Positions 18,509 through 27,009 of a stretch of 64,000 nucleotides of DNA are shown piece after piece. The translations under genes were made by a program, and so were the position numbers. The notes under the pieces were generated by a model, which saw only the letters and a list, made by a program, of their open reading frames with translations, made no database searches and was not told where the DNA came from. This DNA is from Roseburia rectibacter (GTDB lineage Bacteria; Bacillota; Clostridia; Lachnospirales; Lachnospiraceae). Numbering within the stretch: position 1 is the first letter of the stretch; each line of letters begins with the position of its first letter. The stretch is from contig NZ_CP092473.1 in assembly GCF_014287515.2 (NCBI RefSeq), positions 2,135,001 through 2,199,000 on the forward strand, written 5' to 3'.

Positions 18509-18596
18509 CGAACATCTGTTGCGAACAACTGTTTGTATATCTGTATCATAATACGCGAACATTTGTTTGTCAATAATAAAATCGAACAAATTTTCG
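18509..18596. promoter_or_regulatory. Cluster of LexA boxes between the YneA-like gene and lexA
   Basis: Two exact matches to the Gram-positive SOS box CGAACNNNNGTTYG occur at 18522-18535 and 18556-18569. Near matches lie at 18509-18522 (sharing its last base with the next box) and 18583-18596. The first two lie close to the YneA-like start; the last is nearest lexA. Confidence 0.88.
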
Positions 18597-18606
18597 GAAT
18601 ATATGT

Positions 18607-18635
18607 TTGCATTTCTGTTTGTAATATGATAGAAT
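18607..18635 (+). promoter_or_regulatory. lexA promoter
   Basis: TTGCAT at 18607-18612 and TAGAAT at 18630-18635 with 17-bp spacing, directly downstream of the last LexA box, which fits autorepression. Confidence 0.7.
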
Positions 18636-18711
18636 AAATAATAAACACAGGGCAGAATAATCCCTTTACAAATTGATGAAATATATTTTATCGTATAACA
18701 GGAGGCACTTT

Positions 18712-19329
18712 ATGGCATATGGCAAAATCAGCAGTAAGCAGCAAGAAATATTAGAATATATCAAGCAGGAAATTTTAAACAAGGGTTATCCTCCTGCTGT
18801 TCGCGAGATCTGTGAAGCAGTTCATCTGAAGTCAACCTCTTCTGTTCATTCACACCTTGAGACACTTGAGAAGAATGGCTATATCCGAAGAGACCCTACA
18901 AAACCACGTGCAATCGAGATTATTGATGACAATTTTAATTTAACCAGACGTGAAGTTGTTAATGTTCCTATCCTCGGTCAGGTAGCTGCCGGTCAGCCGT
19001 TACTTGCTGTTGAAAATATCGAAAATTACTTTCCGATTCCTACTGAGTTTATGCCGAATGCAGAGACATTTATGCTAAAGGTAAAAGGTGACAGTATGAT
19101 CAATGCAGGAATATTTAATGGTGATAAGATTCTTGTACAGAAACAGTCTGACGCACAGAATGGAGATATTGTTGTTGCTCTTGTAGATGATTCTGCAACA
19201 GTAAAGACTTTTTATAAAGAAAGTGGTCACTATCGCCTGCAGCCGGAAAATGACACCATGGATCCAATTATTGTAAACGAATGTTCGATCCTTGGAAAAG
19301 TATTCGGTATTATGCGATTTTTAAATTAA
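18712..19329 (+). CDS. lexA: SOS repressor LexA
   Basis: Represses SOS genes and self-cleaves when RecA is activated. It has an N-terminal winged helix (residues 1-70, with [10 protein letters not shown] and [20 protein letters not shown]). The cleavage bond is Ala93-Gly94 in QVAAGQP, and the serine/lysine dyad is Ser128 (KGDSM) and Lys165 (ATVKTF). 205 residues. The start at 18712 has GGAGG at about 7 nt. Confidence 0.97.
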   Translation: MAYGKISSKQQEILEYIKQEILNKGYPPAVREICEAVHLKSTSSVHSHLETLEKNGYIRRDPTKPRAIEIIDDNFNLTRREVVNVPILGQVAAGQPLLAVENIENYFPIPTEFMPNAETFMLKVKGDSMINAGIFNGDKILVQKQSDAQNGDIVVALVDDSATVKTFYKESGHYRLQPENDTMDPIIVNECSILGKVFGIMRFLN

Positions 19330-19340
19330 AGAGAAAAAGA

Positions 19341-19380
19341 AAAAATCACCAGCTTTTCATTATGATCTGGTGATTTTTTC
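19341..19380. terminator. Bidirectional terminator between lexA and rsfS
   Basis: A 12-bp stem (AAAAATCACCAG / CTGGTGATTTTT) with A-run before and T-run after, suitable for both the lexA transcript and the converging ribosomal operon. Confidence 0.85.
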
Positions 19381-19453
19381 TTCATATGAGATTTATATAT
19401 GCAAAAATAGTTTCTATTTATAATATCTGATTACCTTTATAAAATTTTATCCC

Positions 19454-19801
19454 TTACAGTTCATCCACACTGATTTCTTTACCATCTTTCCAGATACGTT
19501 CCAGATCATAAAACAGTCTGTCTTCCTTTGAAAAAATATGAATAATGATATCATTATAATCCATCAGAATCCATGTAGATGACTGGTTACCTTCTACCTG
19601 TCGTACTTTAAGATCTGCTTTATACAAAGCCTCATCGACTGCATCGCGCATTGCCTGGATCTGGTTCTGATTCATTCCATCTGCAATGATAAAAAAATCT
19701 GCGATCGGTGAAATCTCACGGATATCAATTACTTTGACATCCTCTGCTTTTTTATCTTCCAGTGCTTTTACTGCTATTTTACAATATTCTGCTGAAGTCA
19801 T
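19454..19801 (-). CDS. rsfS: Ribosomal silencing factor RsfS
   Basis: Binds L14 on the large subunit and blocks subunit joining under starvation. Family landmarks: VKVIDIREISPIADFFIIADG, VRQVEGNQSSTWILMDYNDIIIHIF, DLERIWKDG. 115 residues. AGGAG lies ahead of the ATG. Last gene of the operon beginning with rplU. Confidence 0.95.
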   Translation of the reverse strand: MTSAEYCKIAVKALEDKKAEDVKVIDIREISPIADFFIIADGMNQNQIQAMRDAVDEALYKADLKVRQVEGNQSSTWILMDYNDIIIHIFSKEDRLFYDLERIWKDGKEISVDEL

Positions 19802-19879
19802 AAATTTACTCTCCTATTATTCTGTAGATTTTCCGGTACTGTTCATTCACAGCCAGGAATAGATTTAAGTTTCAAAATA

Positions 19880-20458
19880 TTAATTATGATTTTTCCTGTA
19901 CTGCCGGTAAAAATCATACGTCATCTTTGTCGTTGCATCAATGCTTCCACCCCGGCTGGACAAATAAGCAAGCGTGTCATGCAGTATTTCCGCCATACAG
20001 GCATCTAAATCCTCGAAGGCAATCTTTCTTATATAAGGAAGATTCTCAGCCTTATCGCGCCCAGGCTCAATATAATCTGCAATATAGATGATCTTATCTA
20101 AAAGGCTCATATCTGGCTCACCTGTCGTATGAACTTTGATCGCATGCAAAATCTGCGGATCAGACACCTCGTACACAGTTTCAGCCAAAAAGGCTCCTAA
20201 TTTTGCATGTAACAGATATGGGCTTTTGTATTCTACCGGATTGATCAGAATATGATTTTGCTCACACATTTCTATTTTCTGGTCATTCGGGATGCATTTT
20301 GCACAATCATGAAGTAACCCTGCAAGCATTGCCTTTTCCATGGAATACTCATGTGCCATGGCAAGACATCCTGCCGTATACATAACACCTTTTGTATGTT
20401 CGTAACGTCCTTTATCCAGTTCTTTTTTTAGTTTTTTTCGAATTTCAATAAGTTCCAT
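19880..20458 (-). CDS. yqeK: YqeK HD-domain Ap4A hydrolase
   Basis: HD-family phosphohydrolase; characterised members hydrolyse diadenosine tetraphosphate to ADP. The metal-binding residues are visible: His21 (RYEHTKG), His50-Asp51 (LLHDCAK), HAKLGA, and later DKIIYIADYIEPGR. 192 residues. The ATG at 20458 has GGAGGG upstream within the motif GGGCAGGAATGGAG. Order nadD-yqeK-rsfS is standard in Firmicutes. Confidence 0.92.
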   Translation of the reverse strand: MELIEIRKKLKKELDKGRYEHTKGVMYTAGCLAMAHEYSMEKAMLAGLLHDCAKCIPNDQKIEMCEQNHILINPVEYKSPYLLHAKLGAFLAETVYEVSDPQILHAIKVHTTGEPDMSLLDKIIYIADYIEPGRDKAENLPYIRKIAFEDLDACMAEILHDTLAYLSSRGGSIDATTKMTYDFYRQYRKNHN

Positions 20459-20547
20459 GATGCCCTCCATTCCTGCCCGTTTCACAATGAAAATACCATT
20501 TTCATCACAGGTCTGTGACATGGCATAAATCCTGTGTGCCTTATCCT

Positions 20548-21192
20548 CTATTTTTCTTCATATAAATGGCGTTTCTTAATATATGTCATTACTTTAGAAG
20601 GAATCAGGGATATATCTGTCTTTCCACATTTTAAAGCTGCCCGGATCTCACTCGATGAAATATCTGTTTTTCCACCTGTAATTGGATAAATTTCAGCCGG
20701 AAACAATTTTTTCAGGGCAGAAATCTTTTCCTCAACTTCCGACAAATTCATATCATCACGTACCGCAGCCAGAATAACTGCCTTTTCGCAAATAATCTCT
20801 GGATGATACCATTTTTCAAGATAATCAAGTGAATCTGCACCCATAATAAAGAAAAATTTCATATCCGGATATATTTCTTCTAATTTTGTGAGCGTCAGAT
20901 AAGTATAACTTGTCCCTTCCGCATCGACTTCAATTCGCGAAAGTTTAAAATATGGGATATCGCAGATAGCCAGCTCTGTCATTTCTGCCCGGATGTCTGC
21001 GGCTGTCATTTTATTTTCATCTTTATTTGGTGAATGACCTGCCGGAATAAACCATACCTCATCTAATGCAAATTCCTCATATGCACTCTGTGCAATATTT
21101 AAATGTCCCTTATGAATCGGATCAAAAGAACCGCCTAAGATACCAATTTTCTTTAAGTGCTTTTGTCCGACCCTGCACTCTGCTTCTAACAT
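20548..21192 (-). CDS. nadD: Nicotinate-nucleotide adenylyltransferase
   Basis: Converts nicotinate mononucleotide and ATP to deamido-NAD. The nucleotidyltransferase signature GGSFDPIHKGH is at 20-30, and DISSSEIRAAL near the C-terminus corresponds to the ISSTxIR motif. 214 residues; the first 13 residues precede the usual family start, and no good ribosome site favours one start. It begins about 1 nt after the yhbY stop codon, suggesting coupling. Confidence 0.94.
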   Translation of the reverse strand: MLEAECRVGQKHLKKIGILGGSFDPIHKGHLNIAQSAYEEFALDEVWFIPAGHSPNKDENKMTAADIRAEMTELAICDIPYFKLSRIEVDAEGTSYTYLTLTKLEEIYPDMKFFFIMGADSLDYLEKWYHPEIICEKAVILAAVRDDMNLSEVEEKISALKKLFPAEIYPITGGKTDISSSEIRAALKCGKTDISLIPSKVMTYIKKRHLYEEK

Positions 21193-21193
21193 A

Positions 21194-21490
21194 TCAGCCT
21201 GGCAGCTCGTACTTGGTATTTTTCTTTGCCTGACGGAATAAAATGATTTTCTTTCCAATTACTTTTACAACATCAGAATGTGTTCGTTCTGCTGTCATTG
21301 CAGCGATTTCCCTCGGATCATCGATACAGTTTTTTAATACAGCTACTTTGATGAGTTCTCTCTTTTCTAAGGCTTCATCCAACGCCGTGATGATCTCCGG
21401 CGTAAGGCTTGCTTTTCCGATATGAAAAATCGGATCCATTGTACTTGCACACCCACCAAGGTATGCGCGCTGTTTACTTGTTAATGCCAT
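21194..21490 (-). CDS. yhbY: YhbY/CRM-domain RNA-binding protein
   Basis: Small ribosome-assembly-associated RNA-binding protein. The whole 98-residue chain is one CRM domain with MALTSKQRAYLGG, PIFHIGKASLTPEI and the GKKIILFRQ C-terminal strand. The start at 21490 has GAGGAA close upstream; ATG 21502 would add four residues and also has an acceptable site. Sits between obg and nadD. Confidence 0.92.
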   Translation of the reverse strand: MALTSKQRAYLGGCASTMDPIFHIGKASLTPEIITALDEALEKRELIKVAVLKNCIDDPREIAAMTAERTHSDVVKVIGKKIILFRQAKKNTKYELPG

Positions 21491-21547
21491 AACGTTCCTC
21501 ATTTCCGCACCTCTTTCCGGTGCAATTAATATAACATCAGTCACTTA

Positions 21548-22831
21548 TTATTTATAATAATCAAATTCAAATCCATACATCCGGACAGTATCACCGTCCT
21601 CGATTCCCTGGGTTTCTAACTCCTTTAAGATTCCCTGTTCTTTCATAAATTTCTGGAAGAATAAAAATCCTTTTTCGGAATCGATATTGGTATAACCAAG
21701 CATTTTTTCAATCTTTGGTCCCTCAATCTCAAATGCTCCGTCTGCCGCCTGTGAAATCGTGTAAGGCTCATCCTTAAAGAATCGTAATGCCGGATCAAAC
21801 TCAGGTTCATAGATCACCGGTTCACTGCTGCAGTGATCAAGCAATTCCTGTACGTGATACAGTAACTCTTTTAAGCCCTTTCCACTGACTGCCGAGATTG
21901 GGAACACACGGATTCCGTCTTTTTCAAACTCCTGTCTTAAAGACTGGACGATCTCATTCTCATCACCGTACACGGCATCCATCTTGTTTGCTGCAATTAC
22001 CTGTGGCTTGTCTAAAAGTTTTGGATCATATGCCTCTAACTCTTTCATGATGGCACGGATATCTGCAATCGGGTCACGTCCTTCCGTTCCGGCTGCATCA
22101 ACCACATGGATCATAACTTTTGTACGCTCAATATGGCGTAAAAACTCAAGTCCAAGTCCGATACCTTCCGATGCACCCTCAATCAGTCCAGGAATATCTG
22201 CAATCACAAAGCCCTTTGCACCATCTAAATCTACAACTCCAAGATTTGGCTGCAATGTCGTAAAATGATAATTGGCAATCTTTGGCTGTGCATTTGTCAC
22301 CCTTGATAATAACGTTGATTTTCCGACATTTGGAAATCCGACCAGCCCGACATCTGCGATTACCTTTAACTCCAGCTTTACTTCAAGTTCGATCGCATCT
22401 CCACCAGGCTGCGCATACTTCGGTGCCTGCATGGTAGATGTTGCAAAATGCTGGTTTCCAAGACCGCCACGGCCACCTTTTAAAATTACCTGCCTGCGGT
22501 TATCGCCGGACATATCAGCGATCACTTTTCCGGATTCTGCATCTTTAATTACCGTTCCAGCAGGAACTTTTAAGATCAGATCCTCACCATTCTTACCATG
22601 GCAGTTACGTTTTCCGCCCTCTTCTCCAGGCTGTGCGGCAAATTTTCTTCTGTGACGGTAATCAGTAAGTGTATTTAATCCGTCGTCAACCACGAATACA
22701 ATATCACCGCCGCGTCCGCCGTCTCCGCCATCCGGACCACCATCCGGTACATATTTTTCCCTGCGGAAACTAACATGACCGTCTCCGCCTTTTCCTGATT
22801 TTATAATAATTGTTGCTCTGTCTGCAAACAT
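21548..22831 (-). CDS. obg: GTPase Obg
   Basis: Essential GTPase of large-subunit assembly and stress control. A glycine-rich Obg fold (1-157; KGGDGHVSFRREK, GGPDGGDGGRGGD) is followed by the G domain with GFPNVGKSTL, DIPGLIEGA and NKMD, and a C-terminal OCT domain (about 345-427) as in Bacillus Obg. GAGG precedes the ATG. It is separated from rpmA by 175 nt that hold a structured element. Confidence 0.96.
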   Translation of the reverse strand: MFADRATIIIKSGKGGDGHVSFRREKYVPDGGPDGGDGGRGGDIVFVVDDGLNTLTDYRHRRKFAAQPGEEGGKRNCHGKNGEDLILKVPAGTVIKDAESGKVIADMSGDNRRQVILKGGRGGLGNQHFATSTMQAPKYAQPGGDAIELEVKLELKVIADVGLVGFPNVGKSTLLSRVTNAQPKIANYHFTTLQPNLGVVDLDGAKGFVIADIPGLIEGASEGIGLGLEFLRHIERTKVMIHVVDAAGTEGRDPIADIRAIMKELEAYDPKLLDKPQVIAANKMDAVYGDENEIVQSLRQEFEKDGIRVFPISAVSGKGLKELLYHVQELLDHCSSEPVIYEPEFDPALRFFKDEPYTISQAADGAFEIEGPKIEKMLGYTNIDSEKGFLFFQKFMKEQGILKELETQGIEDGDTVRMYGFEFDYYK

Positions 22832-22930
22832 ATTTTTCTACCTCAAATTTAACAAAAACATGTACATAAAGCCGTTATCATCATAACCTCTGGTACATGT
22901 AAATTATCTGTCACATTCTTAATACAAATA

Positions 22931-22996
22931 GAACCCGGCTATTACATCCATCTGCGATGGATGTGCCATCTGTGATGGGTGTTCATAGTCGGGTCC
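22931..22996 (-). ncRNA. Branched hairpin element between rpmA and obg
   Basis: In the minus-strand transcript an outer stem of about 12 bp (GGACCCGACTAT with ATAGCCGGGTTC, one wobble and one mismatch) encloses two perfect hairpins. One is CCATC/GATGG and the other is a 9-bp stem based on CATCCATC/GATGGATG, each with a 3-nt loop. No T-run follows, so it does not look like a plain terminator. It may stabilise or process the operon mRNA; no known riboswitch class is recognised. Confidence 0.55.
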
Positions 22997-23006
22997 ACAG
23001 TACATC

Positions 23007-23291
23007 TTATTCAGCTACTGGATAAACGGAAGCCTGTTTTTTATCTCTTCCTTTTCTTTCGAATCTTAAGATACCATCTGTTAAAGCAAATAATGTATCA
23101 TCTCCACCGATACCTACATTAACGCCTGGATGAATCTTTGTTCCACGCTGTCTGTATAAAATGTTTCCAGCTTTTACAAACTGTCCGTCTGCTCTTTTTG
23201 CTCCTAATCTCTTAGATTCGGAATCACGACCGTTCTTTGTAGAACCAACTCCCTTTTTATGAGCAAAAAACTGAAGGTTCATATTTAACAT
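23007..23291 (-). CDS. rpmA: 50S ribosomal protein L27 (with Prp-cleaved leader)
   Basis: Large-subunit protein whose N-terminus reaches the peptidyl-transferase centre. The chain starts [14 protein letters not shown]: the LQFF leader is the extension that Firmicutes remove with Prp so that AHKKG becomes the N-terminus. 94 residues. The start at 23291 follows GGAGG at 8 nt; that site overlaps the end of prp. Confidence 0.97.
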   Translation of the reverse strand: MLNMNLQFFAHKKGVGSTKNGRDSESKRLGAKRADGQFVKAGNILYRQRGTKIHPGVNVGIGGDDTLFALTDGILRFERKGRDKKQASVYPVAE

Positions 23292-23294
23292 GTC

Positions 23295-23624
23295 TTACAC
23301 CTCCCTGAATTTTAGAATGATATAATCATTTCCATAAGTGTTTTGTATTCCCTGCAAACCTAAAACCAATGACCTCATAAGTAGATCGGCATCATGTCCT
23401 GCCGGGGAAGAAAACGATAAGCTTATCTTTCCTGTCTCCTCATCCGAATCAGTAGAAAAGGCATCTTTCGTATATAAGCCGAGACTGTTTACCGTATTGA
23501 TGACCAATGCGGAAATCCCTGCACACACAATATCTTCGCCTTCCTCTGCATATCCGGCATGTCCAAGACATTCAAAGCCTAAAAACTCGTTGTCACGGTT
23601 TCTGAAAATCGTTATCTTTGTCAT
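23295..23624 (-). CDS. prp: Ribosomal-processing cysteine protease Prp
   Basis: Cleaves the N-terminal leader of L27. The catalytic cysteine is in GEDIVCAGISAL and the histidine in LGHAGYA. 109 residues, complete. Located between rplU and rpmA, its substrate gene. Confidence 0.95.
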   Translation of the reverse strand: MTKITIFRNRDNEFLGFECLGHAGYAEEGEDIVCAGISALVINTVNSLGLYTKDAFSTDSDEETGKISLSFSSPAGHDADLLMRSLVLGLQGIQNTYGNDYIILKFREV

Positions 23625-23642
23625 AACAACTTTCCCTGTCGA

Positions 23643-23948
23643 TTACGCGTTGATCTTTTCAATCTTAACCTGTGTAAACGCCTGTCTGTGACCGTTTTTC
23701 TTGTGATAGCCAGTCTTTCTCTTGTACTTGTAAACGATAACTTTTTTACCTCTGCCCTCTTTTACGACAGAAGCCTCAACAGAAGCGTTTGCTACATCAG
23801 AGCCAACTTTGATACCGTTGTCAGATACAGCTAAAACCTGATCAAAAGTTACTTTCTCACCAGCTTCTTTTCCGAGCTTTTCAATGGTAATGATATCGCC
23901 TTCGGATACTTTGTACTGTTTACCACCTGTTGCTATAATTGCGTACAT
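23643..23948 (-). CDS. rplU: 50S ribosomal protein L21
   Basis: Large-subunit protein binding 23S rRNA. Typical [14 protein letters not shown] start, [18 protein letters not shown] motif, 101 residues. First gene of the L21 operon, preceded by a leader that can pair with the ribosome binding site. Confidence 0.98.
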   Translation of the reverse strand: MYAIIATGGKQYKVSEGDIITIEKLGKEAGEKVTFDQVLAVSDNGIKVGSDVANASVEASVVKEGRGKKVIVYKYKRKTGYHKKNGHRQAFTQVKIEKINA

Positions 23949-24045
23949 ATGGCACCTCCTATTATCATTACTCGCCAGTTATGGTGCCTTCTATCTGGTT
24001 TTAATACAGAATAGACGGACTTTTAGACCTCACTGTGCGGCATAC
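23949..24045 (-). promoter_or_regulatory. L21-type 5' leader with masked ribosome site
   Basis: The transcript from the promoter at 24052-24080 has a leader of about 95 nt. GGCACC (23983-23988 on this strand) can pair with GGTGCC (23951-23956), which overlaps the AGGAGGTG ribosome site. This resembles the autoregulatory L21 leader of Firmicutes, but I identify it from position and pairing only. Confidence 0.6.
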
Positions 24046-24051
24046 TTCGTT

Positions 24052-24080
24052 ACTTTAGCATATTTTTTTTATTACGTCAA
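24052..24080 (-). promoter_or_regulatory. Promoter of the L21 operon
   Basis: TTGACG (24080-24075) and TAAAGT (24057-24052) on the minus strand with a 17-bp spacer, between uppP and rplU. Confidence 0.7.
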
Positions 24081-24108
24081 CTGTTTTTTTCATATTTCAA
24101 AAATATTT

Positions 24109-24942
24109 TTAAATAAAAGCAAAATATATTAAAACTAATGCTCCAAGCACAATCCTGTACCAGCCAAATACTTTAAAGTCATGTTTTCTGATATAGGACA
24201 TCAGGAAACGGATCACAATAATTGAAACAAGGAATGCCACCACTGTTCCAACTCCTAAAATGATAAACTCTGCTCCAGTAAATGCGAATCCGAACTTTAA
24301 GAGTTTTAACAGACTCATGCCAAGCATAACCGGAACTGCAAGATAAAATGTAAATTCTGCAACGGCAACACGTGAAACACCGATGATCAGTCCACCGATG
24401 ATCGTTGCACCGGAACGAGAAGTTCCCGGAATTATGGAAAGCACCTGAAATAATCCGATCATAAACGCTGTCTGATAAGAAATATCAGCCAGTGTCCTGA
24501 TCTTCGGTTCTCTTGTCTTATTCCAGTTTTCGATCAGAATAAAAGCTACACCATAAAAGATCAGTGCAATGGCAATTACGACCGGAGTATAAAGATGTGC
24601 TTCAATATAATCATCAAATAAAATCGTAACAGCCGCTCCCGGAATGCATGCTACAACTACCTTAAACCATAAAGAAAATATATCTTTTCTTATTACCGGC
24701 TTTGTTTTATCTTTAAACTGAAACGGAAACATCCGGTTCCAATAAAGAACAACGACTGCAAGGATCGCACCGAGCTGGATAATAATAAAAAACATTTCTT
24801 TGAAAGAATCGCTTGCGTTTAACTGCAGAAATTCATCAACTAAAAGCATATGTCCGGTGCTGCTGATCGGCAGCCATTCTGTAATTCCCTCCACGATTCC
24901 AAGAAAAATTACTTTTAAAATCTCAATAAAACTAAAATCCAT
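24109..24942 (-). CDS. uppP: Undecaprenyl-diphosphatase UppP (BacA)
   Basis: Membrane phosphatase that recycles undecaprenyl pyrophosphate for wall synthesis; overproduction gives bacitracin resistance. Motifs [18 protein letters not shown] (about 16-33) and [13 protein letters not shown], with about eight helices. 277 residues. The start at 24942 follows GGAG; an in-frame ATG 12 nt upstream overlaps that site. Confidence 0.96.
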   Translation of the reverse strand: MDFSFIEILKVIFLGIVEGITEWLPISSTGHMLLVDEFLQLNASDSFKEMFFIIIQLGAILAVVVLYWNRMFPFQFKDKTKPVIRKDIFSLWFKVVVACIPGAAVTILFDDYIEAHLYTPVVIAIALIFYGVAFILIENWNKTREPKIRTLADISYQTAFMIGLFQVLSIIPGTSRSGATIIGGLIIGVSRVAVAEFTFYLAVPVMLGMSLLKLLKFGFAFTGAEFIILGVGTVVAFLVSIIVIRFLMSYIRKHDFKVFGWYRIVLGALVLIYFAFI

Positions 24943-24959
24943 TTTACACTCCATTCCTG

Positions 24960-26216
24960 TCAGGATAAACTCTCCCGCAATGATTTTTTTATTTTTTTTC
25001 TGGTAACCTCTACCAGACCGAGTTTTGTCATCTCGACAATCTGCGTTGGTACCGGATCTTTTTTCAATGCCGCTCCAAAAGCATTCAAAAGTTCCATTTC
25101 TGCCTTCTTTGATTCCAGATTAATAAAATCAACGATCACAATTCCCGAAATATTGCGGAGCCTTATCTGCCGTGCAATTTCTTCTGCAGCTTCTATATTC
25201 ACTTTAAGGAAATTTTCCTGCATTTCTTTTTTTGCAATATTCTTTCCGGTGTTTACATCGATCACCGTCAATGCTTCTGTCGGCTGGATGACAAGGTACG
25301 CTCCAGACTTTAGCCATACCCGCTCCCTCAATGCATCATGAAGCTGCGAAGCAATTCCACTAAGGGCAGCTAACGAAATCATTTCGTCATTATAATAACG
25401 GATTTTTAATCCATGCCCGGTAAGTACTTCATCTACTCTCGATTTAATACTGCCTCCGGTCACAAGCTGCTCTGTGCCAATGCCATACATGCCACAGATT
25501 GATTCATAAATTGTCCGGTCATCTGTCACAACTTCTTCCAGATCTGTTTCATAAAGCCCGTTTAACATCTTCTTCCACGGCTGATCCTCTTTATGAACAA
25601 GAGAATAGCAGTTTAAATGTTTTGAACCTGAAATACTTCTTTCGACCTCTTTTTCAAGCTGAATTAATTCAAAAAGCAGTTCATCTTTTGATGCCTGCGC
25701 TGCATTCGTACGGATGATCACACCACATTTTAACTGATCTTCCTTTGGCAGAAAACTTTTCACAGTGTTTAACAGTTCTTCTCTTTTTTCATTTCCAAGT
25801 TTAGAAGAGACACCGATCTTTCGTTTTCCAGTCGTAAGGATCACATATTTTCCAGTGAAAGTAAGGTTTGTGCTTACGGAAGGATCCTTTGTCTTTAACG
25901 CTTCTTTTACTACCTGGACAAGAAGTTCATCTCCTGCACATATCGCCTTTTTTTCGGACTGCTTCTTGGTAAAAACCGGATTTTTCAATTCCTGTAACGG
26001 AAGATAACAGTTTTGTCCCGGAGCAATACGGACAAATGCGGCATTCAGATTCTTTACAACATTTTCCACCCTGCCGATATAAATATTTCCAAGTAAAGAC
26101 GTCCCTGTCAGAGATTCCGGCACCACTTCTATTAATTTTTTCCTGTCATCACAGAGAGCTGCAATGCGGTATTCTTTTTTTTCTATTTCTGTCGTTGTAA
26201 TGATAAAACGGTTCAT
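24960..26216 (-). CDS. RNase E/G family endoribonuclease (short form)
   Basis: Single-strand-specific endoribonuclease acting in rRNA maturation and mRNA decay. An S1-like region (about 36-110) precedes the catalytic core with VIDVNTGKN and [10 protein letters not shown], which hold the catalytic metal ligands. It stops at [12 protein letters not shown], just before the zinc-link cysteine motif and small domain of E. coli RNase E/G, so dimerisation must differ. 418 residues. It overlaps the upstream DUF2344 gene by 4 bp. Confidence 0.9.
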   Translation of the reverse strand: MNRFIITTTEIEKKEYRIAALCDDRKKLIEVVPESLTGTSLLGNIYIGRVENVVKNLNAAFVRIAPGQNCYLPLQELKNPVFTKKQSEKKAICAGDELLVQVVKEALKTKDPSVSTNLTFTGKYVILTTGKRKIGVSSKLGNEKREELLNTVKSFLPKEDQLKCGVIIRTNAAQASKDELLFELIQLEKEVERSISGSKHLNCYSLVHKEDQPWKKMLNGLYETDLEEVVTDDRTIYESICGMYGIGTEQLVTGGSIKSRVDEVLTGHGLKIRYYNDEMISLAALSGIASQLHDALRERVWLKSGAYLVIQPTEALTVIDVNTGKNIAKKEMQENFLKVNIEAAEEIARQIRLRNISGIVIVDFINLESKKAEMELLNAFGAALKKDPVPTQIVEMTKLGLVEVTRKKIKKSLRESLS

Positions 26217-26938
26217 CGGATCACTTCACCCATTTTTCCAAGGGAGATAAATCCATCACCTGCAGGATCTATTGCATACACATCCCTGCGGTGAATCTGG
26301 ATCGCATTCTGGTCATAAGTATAACCCATCGCCTGAAACATTGCTTCAAGTACAAGTTCCGGTTTTAAGTTATCAGTACTTCCGGTGGATACCTTTAAAT
26401 AAAACACTGGTCTGCCTTCTCTTTCTGATACGTCAAATGCATATACAAGCTGCTTTAAGTCCATGACTTTCTCGCTCTTTTTTGTCTGTTTCGTGACCAG
26501 AAATTCTTCTTTTTCTGTAAAATATCTGCGGATACCATCTGCAAAAGCAGGAACATCTGCAGCCGGTTCATAACCATCTTTAAAGTAAAGGTCATAATCT
26601 GCAGCAGCTACCATGGACATTGCTGTTTTGGCGTTGTCCGGCAGTTTTACATATTCAGTAACTTCCACACCTTCCACCATAGTATCGTTCAGCGCCTTGA
26701 TCGATGCTTCACTTGATCTGGTAGAATTTACTTCAATATCAAGATACTCCCCATCACTGGTGATTCCGACACCAAGCGGTGCCGCAAAAGACATGATCTG
26801 GTGCGGGGAAAAACCTTCTGAATAACAGATATCAATTTCTGCCCTGCGCATTGCTTTCTGAAAATAACGCATAATATCCAGATGTCCGATAAAACGCATT
26901 ACTCCGTATTTACGGAATTTAATCCTTATTTTTATCAT
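26213..26938 (-). CDS. DUF2344 protein, partner of the radical SAM gene
   Basis: Family typified by the start KYGVMRFIGHLDIMRYFQKAMRRA and SEGFSPHQIMSFAAPLGVG. It is usually encoded directly after, or fused to, the TIGR03960-type radical SAM protein, as here. 241 residues. No biochemical function is known; a role in tRNA or rRNA modification is only inferred from the partner and the RNase/ribosomal context. Confidence 0.88.
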   Translation of the reverse strand: MIKIRIKFRKYGVMRFIGHLDIMRYFQKAMRRAEIDICYSEGFSPHQIMSFAAPLGVGITSDGEYLDIEVNSTRSSEASIKALNDTMVEGVEVTEYVKLPDNAKTAMSMVAAADYDLYFKDGYEPAADVPAFADGIRRYFTEKEEFLVTKQTKKSEKVMDLKQLVYAFDVSEREGRPVFYLKVSTGSTDNLKPELVLEAMFQAMGYTYDQNAIQIHRRDVYAIDPAGDGFISLGKMGEVIR

Positions 26939-27009
26939 AATGTCAACCTTACATTAACCCTTTCTTCTTTTACATTAAGTATCTCATGTAAAACATTAAG
27001 TATCTGTTC

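Noticed and set aside
21984..22655. Plus-strand open frames opposite obg
   Set aside because: Composition follows the glycine-rich complement of obg; no start signals.
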